Shown: positions 51,067 through 60,104 of the stretch, in pieces
How positions within the stretch are numbered: position 1 is the stretch's first letter
Layout of the letters: every line of letters begins with the position of its first letter
DNA from: Ottowia flava
GTDB lineage: Bacteria; Pseudomonadota; Gammaproteobacteria; Burkholderiales; Burkholderiaceae_C
Direction: 5' to 3'
DNA length: 64,000 nt
Assembly: GCF_008017535.1 (NCBI RefSeq)
Contig: NZ_VRUA01000002.1
Location: forward strand, 1 to 64,000
The notes under the pieces: generated by a model
Database searches by the model: none
Told to the model about the DNA's origin: nothing
Seen by the model: only the letters and a program-made list of their open reading frames with translations
Made by a program: the position numbers and the translations under genes

Positions 51067-52315
51067 GAATCGATCCTCCATGGTCACGCTGGGCCGACGC
51101 GCCGCACCCCTTGCCTTTGCCGCCTGCCTGCTGGGCACGGCCAGCGCGCAGGAAACACCGCCTGCGCTGGACGACGCAGCATTCCGCAGTTGCCTGGCGC
51201 AATTGCAGGGCTCGGCCGCCTTCCGCAACGTCGACCGCGCCACCTTCGCCCAGCACACGCAGAACCTCGCGCCCGACCCGTCGGTGCTGGTGCTGCTGGA
51301 CAGGCAGCCCGAGTTCACGCTGCCGGTGTGGGACTACATCGCCGTGCTGGTCGACGACGAGCGCGTAGCCGACGGCCGCGCCGCCTACGCCAAGTGGCAG
51401 GACACGCTGCGCCGCATCGAGCAGCAGAGCGGCGTGGCGCCCAACATCGTCATGGGCGTGTGGGGCGTGGAAAGCAACTTCGGCCAGATCCTGGGGGGGC
51501 GCCCGCTGGTGCAGTCGCTGGCCACGCTGTCGTGCTTCGGGCGACGCCAGAGCTACTTCCGCGGCGAATTCGCGGCCACGCTGCGCATCCTGCAGGAAGG
51601 CCACATCCCGGCCGAAAAACTGGTCGGCTCCTGGGCCGGCGCGTTCGGGCAGACGCAGTTCATGCCCAGCACCTTTTTCCGCAGCGCGGTCGACTTTGAC
51701 GGCGACGGTCGCCGCGACATCGTCGACAGCGTGCCCGACGCGCTGGCCTCCACCGCCAAGTTCCTGCAAAACGCTGGCTACCGCCGCGGCGAGCCCTGGG
51801 GTTTTGAAGTGCGCCTGCCGGCGGGCATGGACACGTCGGACGCCAGCCGCAAGAACAAGCGCCCGATCGACGCCTGGCGCCGCGCCGGCGTGACCCTGGT
51901 GGACGGCGCGCCGCTGCCCGACAGCCTGCCCAGCGCCGGCCTGCTGATCCCCGCGCGCAACCGCGGCGGCGGCCCGGCCTTCCTGGTCGGGCGCAACTTC
52001 GACACGCTGTACAGCTACAACGCCAGCGAAAACTACGCGCTGGCGATCGCCCAGTTGTCCAACCTGGTGGCCAACCCGAGCGGCAGCGTCGCCTTCGTCA
52101 CGCCCTGGCCGACGGACGACCCCGGCCTGTCGCGCGCGCAAAACCGCGAGCTGCAAACCCTGCTGCTGGCCCGCGGGCACGACATCGGTACCGCCGACGG
52201 CCTGATCGGCGCCAAGACGCGCGAAGCCATCAAGGCCGAGCAGCAGCGCCTGGGCTTCAAGCCCGATGGGCGGGCGGGGCAAAAGCTGCTGGCGGCGCTC
52301 AAGACGGCGCGCTGA
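51065..52315 (+). CDS. mltB: Lytic murein transglycosylase B
   Basis: Cuts peptidoglycan glycan strands in the periplasm. The 416-residue protein has a Sec signal (about 1-28, ending ASA), the MltB-type catalytic domain (about 35-335) with Glu in GVWGVESNFGQ and the following GSWAGAFGQTQFMPSTFF, and a C-terminal peptidoglycan-binding domain 1 (about 350-412; LLLARGHDIGTADGLIGAKTREAIKAEQ). There is no lipobox, so it is soluble. ATG 51065 is the first Met of the signal. Its upstream region is a dispersed repeat, and no Shine-Dalgarno is seen. Confidence 0.92.
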   Translation: MNRSSMVTLGRRAAPLAFAACLLGTASAQETPPALDDAAFRSCLAQLQGSAAFRNVDRATFAQHTQNLAPDPSVLVLLDRQPEFTLPVWDYIAVLVDDERVADGRAAYAKWQDTLRRIEQQSGVAPNIVMGVWGVESNFGQILGGRPLVQSLATLSCFGRRQSYFRGEFAATLRILQEGHIPAEKLVGSWAGAFGQTQFMPSTFFRSAVDFDGDGRRDIVDSVPDALASTAKFLQNAGYRRGEPWGFEVRLPAGMDTSDASRKNKRPIDAWRRAGVTLVDGAPLPDSLPSAGLLIPARNRGGGPAFLVGRNFDTLYSYNASENYALAIAQLSNLVANPSGSVAFVTPWPTDDPGLSRAQNRELQTLLLARGHDIGTADGLIGAKTREAIKAEQQRLGFKPDGRAGQKLLAALKTAR

Positions 52316-52364
52316 CGCGCTGCTTTCCGCGCCCGCCATGACCCCTTGGCAACATGAAATAGTT

Positions 52365-52415
52365 CAAAAACAATAGCTGTCTGCGCTGATGGTTGTAGGG
52401 CCGAAAGCCCAATCC
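52365..52415 (+). repeat. Dispersed GCGCAG-core repeat, copy 19
   Basis: Forward, near consensus but with TGCGCTG in the core: AAAAACAATAGCTGTCTGCG then CTGATGGTTGTAGGGCCG and AAAGCCCAAT. It lies between the convergent mltB and ctlX genes. Confidence 0.83.
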
Positions 52416-52480
52416 CCTGCCTCCGCGAGCCGGCGTCGTCCCCAAGGCGCACTCAAGCAGGCGTCCACGCAGACCAAAGT

Positions 52481-52508
52481 AGCAGTCCCCACGGCCCCTG
52501 GGACTGCT
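52481..52508. terminator. Hairpin between mltB and ctlX
   Basis: Nine-base arms AGCAGTCCC/GGGACTGCT with a ten-base loop, between convergent genes. No T-run follows, so it is a weak terminator candidate. Confidence 0.4.
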
Positions 52509-52609
52509 GCGCGGCCTGATCCGGCTGCAAGACCCGACATCCCATCGCAGGTCCACAAAACACTCTCTCGGATATTTGACTCGTCTCGTGCCGCACCGCG
52601 GCCATCGGC

Positions 52610-53554
52610 TCACGCCTGCGCGCGACGCGGCGAGAGGTGGATGCCGCCGATCATGCAGCGGACCGAGCCGCCCGCCATCTCGATGGTCGGCACGCGCAAG
52701 GGCAGCAGCCGCGCACTGCGTCCGATGCGCGCCTTCTGCTGCGCCGTCAGGCTGTCGCATGCGCGTTGCGACAGCGCCAATACCCGGCCATCACGGCCCG
52801 CCAGTTCAATGGCATTGCCGGCGAACTCGCCGATCTGCTCCGGGCTCAGGTCGATGACTTCGTGCCCTGATTCCTGCAGCCGCGCGACCACCGCCTGCGA
52901 CCGGCATGGATCGGTCAGCGAACGCACGCCGAGCAGTGCGAATTCGGTGGCCACGCACATCAGCACGTTGGTGTGGTAAATCGGCCTGCCCGCACCATCG
53001 GCGGTGTCAAAGACGATGGGCTCATAGTTGAAATGCGCGCTGAAGCGCTCCAGCAGCACGGGGTCGGCGCGCTTCGAGCGCGCGGTGTAGGCCACGCGCG
53101 CCATGTGGTCGAACACCATCGCGCCAGTGCCTTCGAGGAACAGCTCGTCCTGCTCCAGACCCGAGTAGTCGATCACGTCCTGGACGCGGTACTCGGCCTT
53201 GAGCATCTCGATCACGTCCTGGCGCCGCTCGCGCCGGCGGCTGGTCGAGTACATTGAGTAGATGGCCACATGCCCGCCAGGATGGGTGGAAAACCAGTTG
53301 TTCGGGAACACCGCGTCAGGCGTGTCGCGCCCCCCTTCATCCTCGAACAGGTGCACGCGCACGCCAGCGGCCTGCAGTTGTTCGGCGGCCTGGCTGACCT
53401 CACGGTAGGCCGCTGCAGCGATGGTGTGTGCGTCGTTCTGGTCAGCCTCGCTCTGGAACGCGTTGTCGGCAGCGGTCTGCGGATTGGGCGTGAAGCGGTG
53501 CGGGCGAACCATCACGACCGCGGAAGGGGCCTGAATCGAGCGAAAAGTGGACAT
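52610..53554 (-). CDS. ctlX: Citrulline-utilisation hydrolase CtlX (amidinotransferase family)
   Basis: A 314-residue guanidine-modifying-fold enzyme with the pentein motifs FPNNWFSTHPGG, DELFLEGTGAMVFDH and, near the C-terminus, GGSVRCMIGGIHL with the catalytic Cys. Members hydrolyse citrulline, arginine or methylated arginine; the CtlX label is chosen because of overall similarity and because the gene sits 25 bases downstream of ornithine cyclodeaminase. A dimethylargininase activity is the main alternative. The two genes are divergent from an Lrp-type regulator. Confidence 0.82.
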   Translation of the reverse strand: MSTFRSIQAPSAVVMVRPHRFTPNPQTAADNAFQSEADQNDAHTIAAAAYREVSQAAEQLQAAGVRVHLFEDEGGRDTPDAVFPNNWFSTHPGGHVAIYSMYSTSRRRERRQDVIEMLKAEYRVQDVIDYSGLEQDELFLEGTGAMVFDHMARVAYTARSKRADPVLLERFSAHFNYEPIVFDTADGAGRPIYHTNVLMCVATEFALLGVRSLTDPCRSQAVVARLQESGHEVIDLSPEQIGEFAGNAIELAGRDGRVLALSQRACDSLTAQQKARIGRSARLLPLRVPTIEMAGGSVRCMIGGIHLSPRRAQA

Positions 53555-53579
53555 GGCGGCTGCGGGGTGGTCGACAGGC

Positions 53580-54629
53580 TCAGGCCACGCGGCGCATTAC
53601 CGTGCGCAACGCGGCGGGACGGGTGTAGCGAAACAGGTCTTTGGGATCATCGACCCCAGGTACAAGCTCAACGTTGGTGCCCAGGTTGCGCTTCTCGGCC
53701 TGCGCCAGCACGTAGCGCAGCATCGAATAGTCTTCCAGCGCGAAGCCGACCGAGTCGAACACCGTGACCTGCTCGGCACTCTGCCGCCCGGCTTCGGTGC
53801 CGGCCAGCACGCGCCAAAGGTCTACGACGGGGAAGTCGGCGGGCAGCTGCTGGATGTCGCCCTCGACGCGCGTCTGAGGTTCGTACTCGACGAATACGCG
53901 GGCCCCGCGCAGCACATCGGCGTGCAGCTCGGTCTTGCCGGGGCAGTCGCCGCCCACCGCATTGATGTGTATGCCGGGCTCGATCATGTCCGGCGTGAGG
54001 ATGGTGGCGCAGCCCTTGTCGGCGGTGATGGTGGTGACGATATCGGCGCCGCGCACGGCTTCGGCGGTCGAAGCGCAGCGGACGATCCTCAGCGAAGGGT
54101 AGACCGACAGATTGCAGATCAGCTTGTCGGTGGCGCGCGGGTCGACGTCGTAGACCGCGATTTCCTCGATGCCCAGATGGCAGTGAAAGGCCAGCGCCTG
54201 AAATTCGCTTTGCGCGCCGTTGCCAATCAGCGCCATGCGGCGCGCGTCGGGGCGGGCCAACGCACGCGCTGCCATCAGCGAGGTCGCGCAGGTTCGCAGC
54301 GCCGTTGCCACGGTCAGTTCGGACAGCAGCACCGGATAACCCGTGTCCACGTCGGCCAACACGCCAAAGGCCATCACGGTGTACAGGCCGCGCTGGGTGT
54401 TGCTCGGGTGGCCATTGACGTACTTGAAGGCGTAGCGCTGGGCATTGGAGACAGGCATCAACTCGATCACGCCAATCTCAGAGTGATTGGCGACGCGGGC
54501 GCGTTTGTCGAATTCTGGCCAGCGGACGAAATCGTCACGGATGGCGCTGGCGAGTTCGCCAATGGACTTGGCCACGCCAATGTCGTGCACAAGGCGGGCC
54601 ATGGTGGGAACGTCGACGAAGCGGGTCAT
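53580..54629 (-). CDS. Ornithine cyclodeaminase
   Basis: Converts L-ornithine to L-proline and ammonia with bound NAD. The 349-residue protein of the mu-crystallin/OCD family has the NAD-binding MALIGNGAQSEFQALAFH loop (about 150), then YDVDPRATDKL, and the substrate-side ADIVTTITADKGCATILTPDMI and HINAVGGDCPGKTEL motifs. With ctlX it forms a two-gene unit that would pass citrulline- or arginine-derived ornithine to proline. The start overlaps no other gene; the 149-base gap to the divergent Lrp gene holds an operator-like palindrome. Confidence 0.92.
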   Translation of the reverse strand: MTRFVDVPTMARLVHDIGVAKSIGELASAIRDDFVRWPEFDKRARVANHSEIGVIELMPVSNAQRYAFKYVNGHPSNTQRGLYTVMAFGVLADVDTGYPVLLSELTVATALRTCATSLMAARALARPDARRMALIGNGAQSEFQALAFHCHLGIEEIAVYDVDPRATDKLICNLSVYPSLRIVRCASTAEAVRGADIVTTITADKGCATILTPDMIEPGIHINAVGGDCPGKTELHADVLRGARVFVEYEPQTRVEGDIQQLPADFPVVDLWRVLAGTEAGRQSAEQVTVFDSVGFALEDYSMLRYVLAQAEKRNLGTNVELVPGVDDPKDLFRYTRPAALRTVMRRVA

Positions 54630-54733
54630 GGAGGTCTCCTGAAAGTCTTAGCACGTGCGGCGCCTGCCGCCACCCAAGAGATTGTTCGCCGATTTCACGC
54701 CAATTTGAATAGATCAACTTGCCTTGTTATTCA

Positions 54734-54762
54734 TTTTGATTGACACTTTGTCATTATCAAAA
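54734..54762. promoter_or_regulatory. Lrp-type operator candidate
   Basis: An AT-rich inverted repeat with nested arms TTTTGAT-TGACA and TGTCA-TT-ATCAAAA around CTT, in the gap between the divergent ocd and lrp-like genes and 17-45 bases before the latter. TTGACA at 54740-54745 can also act as a -35 for the regulator gene, so binding would be autoregulatory. Confidence 0.55.
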
Positions 54763-54778
54763 TACACAATGTAAAAAC

Positions 54779-55201
54779 ATGGACGACACCGACCGCGAAC
54801 TGATCTCGTTGTTGCGTGCCGATGCGCGCACATCTGTGGTTGCGCTGGCGAAGAAATTGCGTGTCGCACGTGCCACCGTGCAGAACCGCATCGCCAAGCT
54901 GGAAGCGGAAGGGACGATCGTGGGCTACACGGTGCGGCTCAAGCCGGCGGCCGAGGGTCACCGCATCCGTGCGCTCACCTCAATCGAGGTTGACGGCAAC
55001 CACGAAGAGGAGGTACGTCGAGAACTGCGCGGTCACCCCAACGTGGTGGCCCTGCACTCCACCAACGGTCGCTGGGACCTGATCGCCGAGTTGCGAACCG
55101 ATACCCTGGAATCGTTTGACCGCGTGCTCCATGCCATCCGGAAGATCCAGGGCATCGCCAACACCGAAACCAGCATCCTGCTGTCGACCTACAAGCTCTA
55201 G
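54779..55201 (+). CDS. Lrp/AsnC-family regulator (arginine/ornithine catabolism)
   Basis: A 140-residue regulator: winged helix (about 3-60; DRELISLLRADARTSVVALAKKLRVARATVQNRIAKLE) and a RAM effector domain (about 68-138; RIRALTSIEVDGNHEEEVRREL, then HSTNGRWDLIAELRTDTLESF). It is divergent from ocd and ctlX, the classical arrangement for a local amino-acid-sensing regulator, so it probably responds to arginine, citrulline or ornithine. ATG 54779 is the start of the DNA-binding domain. The palindrome upstream is a probable operator. Confidence 0.9.
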   Translation: MDDTDRELISLLRADARTSVVALAKKLRVARATVQNRIAKLEAEGTIVGYTVRLKPAAEGHRIRALTSIEVDGNHEEEVRRELRGHPNVVALHSTNGRWDLIAELRTDTLESFDRVLHAIRKIQGIANTETSILLSTYKL

Positions 55202-55428
55202 CCTGGCGTTCGGGCGCAGCGCTGTGCCACACCGCACCGCTACCGTGGGCACAAGCGCATGGCGACCTCAGCCAATTGAGCACGAGAGGCAGGGCGCATG
55301 AGTCCACACGCACAGCATTTTGCTAATTTCAATCAGTCATAATGCCGAATTGAAGCTCAGAATGTGTGTCTCATCCGTTTGGCGATGCAGGCGAGCGTTC
55401 CTGAACCGTGCTTCGGCATTCGTGACGG

Positions 55429-57336
55429 CTATTCCACCGTCACACTCTTGGCCAGGTTGCGCGGCTTATCGACGTCGGTGCCGCGCGCCACCGCCGTGTG
55501 GTAGGCCAGCAGTTGCAGCGGCACGACGTGCAGGATGGGCGATAACTGGCCGTAGTGTTCGGGCATGCGGATGACGTGCAGGCCCTCGGCGGCTTCGATG
55601 CGGGTGTCGGCATCGGCCAGCACGTACAGCACGCCGCCGCGCGCGCGCACTTCCTGCATGTTGCTTTTGAGCTTTTCCAGCAGCGCGTCGTTGGGCGCCA
55701 CGGTGACCACTGGCATGCTGCTGGTGACCAGCGCCAGCGGCCCGTGCTTCAGTTCGCCCGCCGCGTACGCCTCGGCGTGGATATAGGTGATTTCCTTGAG
55801 CTTGAGCGCACCTTCCTGCGCTACCGGGTAGTGCAGCCCGCGGCCGAGGAACAGTGCGTTCTCCTTGCTGGCGAACTGCTCGGCCCAGTCAATGATCTGC
55901 GGCTCCAGCGCCAGCACGGCTTGCAGCGCGGTGGGCAGGTGGCGCATGGCTTTCAGGTGCGCCGCTTCCTGCTCTTCCGTTAGTAGCCCGCGCGATTTGG
56001 CCAGCGCCAGCGTCAGCAAAAACAGGCCCGCCAGCTGGGTGGTGAAGGCCTTGGTGCTGGCCACGCCGATCTCGACGCCGGCGCGCGTGATGTAGGCCAG
56101 CTTGCATTCGCGCACCATGGCGCTGGTGGCAACGTTGCACACCGTCAGCGTGTGCTGCATGCCCAGCGACTGTGCGTGGCGCAGCGCGGACAGCGTATCG
56201 GCCGTCTCGCCCGACTGCGTGATGGTGACGACCAGCGTGGCCGGGTCGGGCACGGATTCGCGGTAGCGGTATTCGCTGGCAATCTCCACCTGGCAGGGCA
56301 GCTTGGCGATGCTCTCGATCCAGTACTTGGCCACGCAGCCCGCGTAGTAGCTGGTGCCGCAAGCCAGGATCAGCACCTGGCGGATCTTCTGGAATGTGGG
56401 GTAAGCGCCATCGCCCGGCGCGTGGTTGTTGGCCGCCTCGAACAGCTCCGGCACCACGGCTTCCACGCCTTCCAGCGTGTCGGCAATGGCGCGCGGCTGC
56501 TCGAAGATCTCCTTTTGCATGTAGTGGCGGTAGGGGCCGAGTTCAGCCGCGCCACTCATGGCCTGCACGGTGCGCGCCGGGCGCTGCACGCGCTGGCCGG
56601 CGCGGTCGTTCACCCAGTGCTTGCCCAGTTGCAGGTCGACCACGTCGCCCTCTTCCAGGTAGACGATCTGGTCGGTCACGCCGGCCAGCGCCATGGCGTC
56701 GCTGGCCAGGAAGTTCTCCTTGCCGTCGGCGCCCAGGCCGACCACCAGCGGCGAGCCCTGGCGCGCGCCGACCAGGCGGTGGGGCTCGTCGCGGTGCAGC
56801 ACGGCGATCGAATAGCTGCCGCGCAGACGCTTGGTGGCCGCTTGCACGGCCGCCAGCAGGTCACCGTCGTACAGGCTGTCGATCAGGTGGACGATGACCT
56901 CGGTGTCGGTCTGGCTGACGAAGCGGTAGCCGCGCTGCTGCAGTTCCGCCCGCAGTTCGTCGTGGTTTTCAACGATACCGTTGTGCACCAGGGTAACCCG
57001 GCCGGCGCGCTCGTCGTCGGCCGCATCCGCTCCGCGCGGGCCGGTGCTGAAGTGCGGGTGCGCGTTGCCGACCGCGGGCGCGCCATGCGTAGCCCAGCGC
57101 GTGTGGGCAATGCCAGTGTGGCCCTGCAGGTGCTCCTGCTCGCACTGCTGCGCCAGGTCGGCCACCCGGGCGATGCCGCGCACGCGCCGCAGTTCGCCCG
57201 ACGGTTGCCCCGCCTGGCCGGCCGTGTGCACGGCCACGCCGCAGGAGTCGTAACCGCGGTATTCCAGCCGCTGCAGGCCTTGCAGCAGGATGGGCACGAT
57301 GTTGCGCGTGGACACGGCGCCGACGATGCCGCACAT
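55429..57336 (-). CDS. glmS: Glutamine-fructose-6-phosphate aminotransferase (GlmS)
   Basis: Makes glucosamine-6-phosphate from fructose-6-phosphate and glutamine, the entry to UDP-GlcNAc. The 635-residue protein has the N-terminal glutaminase with Cys2 (MCGIVGAVS), [22 protein letters not shown] and [12 protein letters not shown], and two SIS sugar-isomerase domains with [23 protein letters not shown] and the C-terminal [12 protein letters not shown]. The start is fixed because Cys2 must follow the initiator Met. It is divergent from an Lrp-type regulator gene, a recurring pair in this group of bacteria. No glmS ribozyme is seen. Confidence 0.96.
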   Translation of the reverse strand: MCGIVGAVSTRNIVPILLQGLQRLEYRGYDSCGVAVHTAGQAGQPSGELRRVRGIARVADLAQQCEQEHLQGHTGIAHTRWATHGAPAVGNAHPHFSTGPRGADAADDERAGRVTLVHNGIVENHDELRAELQQRGYRFVSQTDTEVIVHLIDSLYDGDLLAAVQAATKRLRGSYSIAVLHRDEPHRLVGARQGSPLVVGLGADGKENFLASDAMALAGVTDQIVYLEEGDVVDLQLGKHWVNDRAGQRVQRPARTVQAMSGAAELGPYRHYMQKEIFEQPRAIADTLEGVEAVVPELFEAANNHAPGDGAYPTFQKIRQVLILACGTSYYAGCVAKYWIESIAKLPCQVEIASEYRYRESVPDPATLVVTITQSGETADTLSALRHAQSLGMQHTLTVCNVATSAMVRECKLAYITRAGVEIGVASTKAFTTQLAGLFLLTLALAKSRGLLTEEQEAAHLKAMRHLPTALQAVLALEPQIIDWAEQFASKENALFLGRGLHYPVAQEGALKLKEITYIHAEAYAAGELKHGPLALVTSSMPVVTVAPNDALLEKLKSNMQEVRARGGVLYVLADADTRIEAAEGLHVIRMPEHYGQLSPILHVVPLQLLAYHTAVARGTDVDKPRNLAKSVTVE

Positions 57337-57497
57337 GAGGCACTCCTTGGTGTGAAAAGGGACAGAGACAACGCGCGGCGGGGTTGCCAAACGCTTGCAG
57401 GCATCGTAAGGAAGGCGGTGTGAAATCTCATCAACCCTGAATTGAAGATATTGAAATTTGATTCCAATTCAAGACGTGAAAGCAATTTTTAGCCACA

Positions 57498-57989
57498 ATG
57501 GCATCCGTTATGGAATTGGATTCCACAGATTGGGCCCTGTTGGCCACCCTTCAAGCCGACGCGAGCGCCAGCAACCAGGCCCTGGCCGAGCGCGTGGGCG
57601 TGTCGCCCCCCACCGCGCTGCGGCGCGTGCGGCGGCTGCGCGAAGCCGGGCTGATCGCGGGACAACTGGCGGTGCTCGACGAAGACCGCATTGCCGCGCT
57701 GCAAGGCCACGGGCTGACGGTGCTGGCGGAAGTGTCGCTGGACCAGCAAGGGGCCGCGCACCTGGCGGCGTTCGAGCGCCGCGCGGTGCGGGACGACGCC
57801 GTGCAGCAGTGCTACCGCGTGTCGCCGGGGCCGGACTTCGTGCTGGTGGCGCGGGTACGCGACATGCCGGGCTACCAGGCGCTGGCCGAACGGCTGTTCA
57901 CGCAAGACGCCAATGTGCGCAACGTGCGCGCGTTCTTTTCGGTCAAGCGCGCCAAGTTCGCGCCGCAGGTGCCGTTGTCGGGGGTGTGA
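57498..57989 (+). CDS. Lrp/AsnC-family regulator next to glmS
   Basis: A 163-residue regulator with a winged helix (about 8-65; DWALLATLQADASASNQALAERVGVSPPTALRRVRRLRE) and a RAM domain (about 75-150), ending in SVKRAKFAPQVPLSGV. The closest type appears to be the Bkd/Lrp group with a longer C-terminus. ATG 57498 or the ATG 12 bases later may be used. The 161-base AT-richer gap to glmS must hold both promoters, so glmS may be a target. Confidence 0.87.
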   Translation: MASVMELDSTDWALLATLQADASASNQALAERVGVSPPTALRRVRRLREAGLIAGQLAVLDEDRIAALQGHGLTVLAEVSLDQQGAAHLAAFERRAVRDDAVQQCYRVSPGPDFVLVARVRDMPGYQALAERLFTQDANVRNVRAFFSVKRAKFAPQVPLSGV

Positions 57990-58059
57990 GCGGCGGCGTG
58001 CGCGAGCCGCGGCGTGTCTCGCCACGGCGAGCATGGTCAATGACCTGTCACAGAGTTTT

Positions 58060-58116
58060 GAATGAAATTGGCCTGCAGCCCTACAACCATCTGCGCAAGC
58101 AGCTACTGAATCAATA
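58060..58116 (-). repeat. Dispersed GCGCAG-core repeat, copy 20
   Basis: Reverse, near consensus: GAATGAAATTGGCCTGCAGC then CCTACAACCATCTGCGCAAG and CAGCTACTGAATC. It lies between the convergent Lrp and aldolase-like genes. Confidence 0.9.
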
Positions 58117-58181
58117 GCTCACTTGCCATCGCAAGGAGCAGGCGACGCACGCGGATCCCGCGCCTGCAGCGCCCAACGGTT

Positions 58182-59363
58182 TCACCACACGCCGCGCGCC
58201 ATCACCGGCACCACGCTTTCCACGCGGCCGCCGGCCAGGCCGTCGCGCACCACCACCAGGTGGCTGTGCAGGTTGACCGTGGGGTCGCAGTGGCCGGGGA
58301 TCAGCCACACGGTGTCGCCCAAGGCGGGCAGGTTGGACAGCGGGCCGCTCTCGTCCAGCGGGTGCAGCACGCCGTGCTCGTCGCCGCCATTGGCAAAGCG
58401 CAGCGGGGGCTGGCCGGGCAGCGCGTGCACTTCGGGCACGCCGCTGTCGATGGCGTGGGCTTTCAGGCCGGCGTCACACACGGCGTGCCCCGCCGACACG
58501 CTGATGACCTGGGCCTTGACGAAGAGCGCCGGCTCGAACTGCGGCTGCGCCGGGTCGCGGTCGTTGCGCAGGTAGTCGGCGTCCATGAACAAAAAGCTGC
58601 CGGGCTGCACTTCGTTCCAGACGCCGCTGGCCGCTTCGTGTGCGAAGGTGCCGGTGCCCGCACCGGTGACCAGGGGCACGGGCATGTCGGCCGCTTCCAG
58701 CAGGCGGCGCACGTCTTCCACCTTGGCGGCGGCCGCGACGATGGCCGCGTGCCGCTCGCCCACGGTCCGCAGGTGCTGCGCACCGCCGTGGTAGGCGTGC
58801 AGGCCGGCAAAACGCAGGCTGCTGCGCGCGACGACCGCCCGCGCCAGCGTGACGACCTTTTCGTCCGGCGACACGCCGCAGCGGCCCTGGCCGACGTCAA
58901 TCTCGATGTACACATCGACCACCGCCTTGGTCAGCTGCATGGCCTGGGCGAGGCGCTCCACGCCTTCGGCGCTGTCGACGACGATGCCGAGCTGGCCGCC
59001 GCGCACACTGAGTTGGTGCGCCAGCGCGGCCACGCGGCGCAGCTTGTTCACCGCCAGGATTTCGTTGGTGATCAGGATGTCGTTGATGCCGCCGGCGCCC
59101 ATGGCCTCGGCCTCGGCCACGGTCTGCACGCACACGCCAACAGCACCGGCTTGCAATTCGAGCCGAGCCACGGCCGGGCTCTTGTGCATCTTGGCGTGCG
59201 GGCGCAAGCGCAGCCGGTGCTTGGTGGCGAATTCGACCGCCCGCTGCAGGTTGCGGTTGGCGGCGTCCAGATCGACCACCAGCGCGGGCGTGTCGATGGC
59301 GTCGACGCCCTGACCTACCAGCGCACGCAGGTGGTCGGGCAGAGGTTCAGGTTGTGCTTTCAT
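58182..59363 (-). CDS. DSD1/D-threonine aldolase-like PLP enzyme
   Basis: A 393-residue fold-type III PLP enzyme. DTPALVVDLDAANRNLQ leads to RPHAKMHKSPAVARLEL, where the Lys binds PLP, and GINDILITNEIL, YIEIDVGQGRCG and GAGTGTF follow. The C-terminal metal site is PGHCDPTVNLH. The family includes D-threonine aldolase, 3-hydroxy-D-aspartate aldolase and D-serine dehydratase (DSD1); which applies cannot be told. ATG 59363 is chosen over 59375 as the better start. It overlaps the histidine phosphatase gene by 17 bases, so the two are cotranscribed. Confidence 0.85.
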   Translation of the reverse strand: MKAQPEPLPDHLRALVGQGVDAIDTPALVVDLDAANRNLQRAVEFATKHRLRLRPHAKMHKSPAVARLELQAGAVGVCVQTVAEAEAMGAGGINDILITNEILAVNKLRRVAALAHQLSVRGGQLGIVVDSAEGVERLAQAMQLTKAVVDVYIEIDVGQGRCGVSPDEKVVTLARAVVARSSLRFAGLHAYHGGAQHLRTVGERHAAIVAAAAKVEDVRRLLEAADMPVPLVTGAGTGTFAHEAASGVWNEVQPGSFLFMDADYLRNDRDPAQPQFEPALFVKAQVISVSAGHAVCDAGLKAHAIDSGVPEVHALPGQPPLRFANGGDEHGVLHPLDESGPLSNLPALGDTVWLIPGHCDPTVNLHSHLVVVRDGLAGGRVESVVPVMARGVW

Positions 59364-59997
59364 CGAGCGACGCATCCTCCAGGTGACTGACGTCGGCCCA
59401 GCCGACGAGACTGAGGCCCCCCTCGGGGCTCCACAACAAACGGTTGACGGCGGTGTTGGTCAGCTGCCAGGTGCGCGCGTCCTGCAGCCCCAGGCGCGCC
59501 GCAGCGCGGTACAGCACGTCCAGGACGCCACCGTGCGTGACGATGGCGATCAATTTTTCAGTGTTTTCGGCCACCAGCGCTTGAACAGTCTGCGCAACGC
59601 GCTCCTGAAATACGAGCAACGATTCACCTCCCCTGCCCGGCGGCGCCCAGTCGGGCACGCGCCGGCGCCATTGCTCGGCGGCCTCGGGCGCAGCTTGGGT
59701 GACCTGCTCGAAGGTCTGGCCTTGAAAGTCGCCAAAGCAGCGTTCGCGCAGACCGGTGTGCAGCCGCAGCGGCGCGCCGGTAGCGTCGGCCAGCGCCTGG
59801 GCCGTGTCGCGCGCGCGGCTCAGGTCGCTGCTGTAGATCGCGTCCAGCGACTCGCGCCCGGCCAGCGCATGGGCCAGCCGACCGGCCTGCAGGCGGCCAG
59901 TCTCGTTCAGCGGGATATCCAGATGGCCTTGCAGCCGGCCGCCCACGTTCCAGGCGGTTTCGCCGTGGCGGATGGCCAGAATGCGGGTGAGCTGCAT
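59347..59997 (-). CDS. Histidine phosphatase (phosphoglycerate mutase-like)
   Basis: A 216-residue cytosolic phosphatase with the catalytic RHGETAWN (residues 10-17) and the later IVTHGGVLDVLYRAA containing the second active-site His. LQGHLDIPLNETGRLQAGRLA and SDLSRARDTAQALA are further family motifs. Substrate unknown; alpha-ribazole phosphatase (CobC) and sugar phosphatases are alternatives, and no cobalamin genes are near. Upstream of the aldolase-like gene, overlapping it by 17 bases. Confidence 0.88.
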   Translation of the reverse strand: MQLTRILAIRHGETAWNVGGRLQGHLDIPLNETGRLQAGRLAHALAGRESLDAIYSSDLSRARDTAQALADATGAPLRLHTGLRERCFGDFQGQTFEQVTQAAPEAAEQWRRRVPDWAPPGRGGESLLVFQERVAQTVQALVAENTEKLIAIVTHGGVLDVLYRAAARLGLQDARTWQLTNTAVNRLLWSPEGGLSLVGWADVSHLEDASLDESTT

Positions 59998-60104
59998 GGC
60001 GTCATCATGCCATGCGCCCTACCGTATGAGGCTCCGGTGAGCCCTTCGGGACGACCGCTGGTCGGCCGACGCGGCACCCCAGCGAACCGATCCTGACAGG
60101 GGCT

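Noticed and set aside
57337-57497. glmS ribozyme or riboswitch upstream of glmS
   Set aside because: The leader is short and AT-rich with no recognisable ribozyme core; that class is mainly found in Firmicutes.
59551-59600. Possible further repeat copy inside the histidine phosphatase gene
   Set aside because: There is partial agreement (TTTTCGGCC, AGTCTGCGCAACGC), but the encoded peptide fits an ordinary helix of the family, so it is too weak to count.
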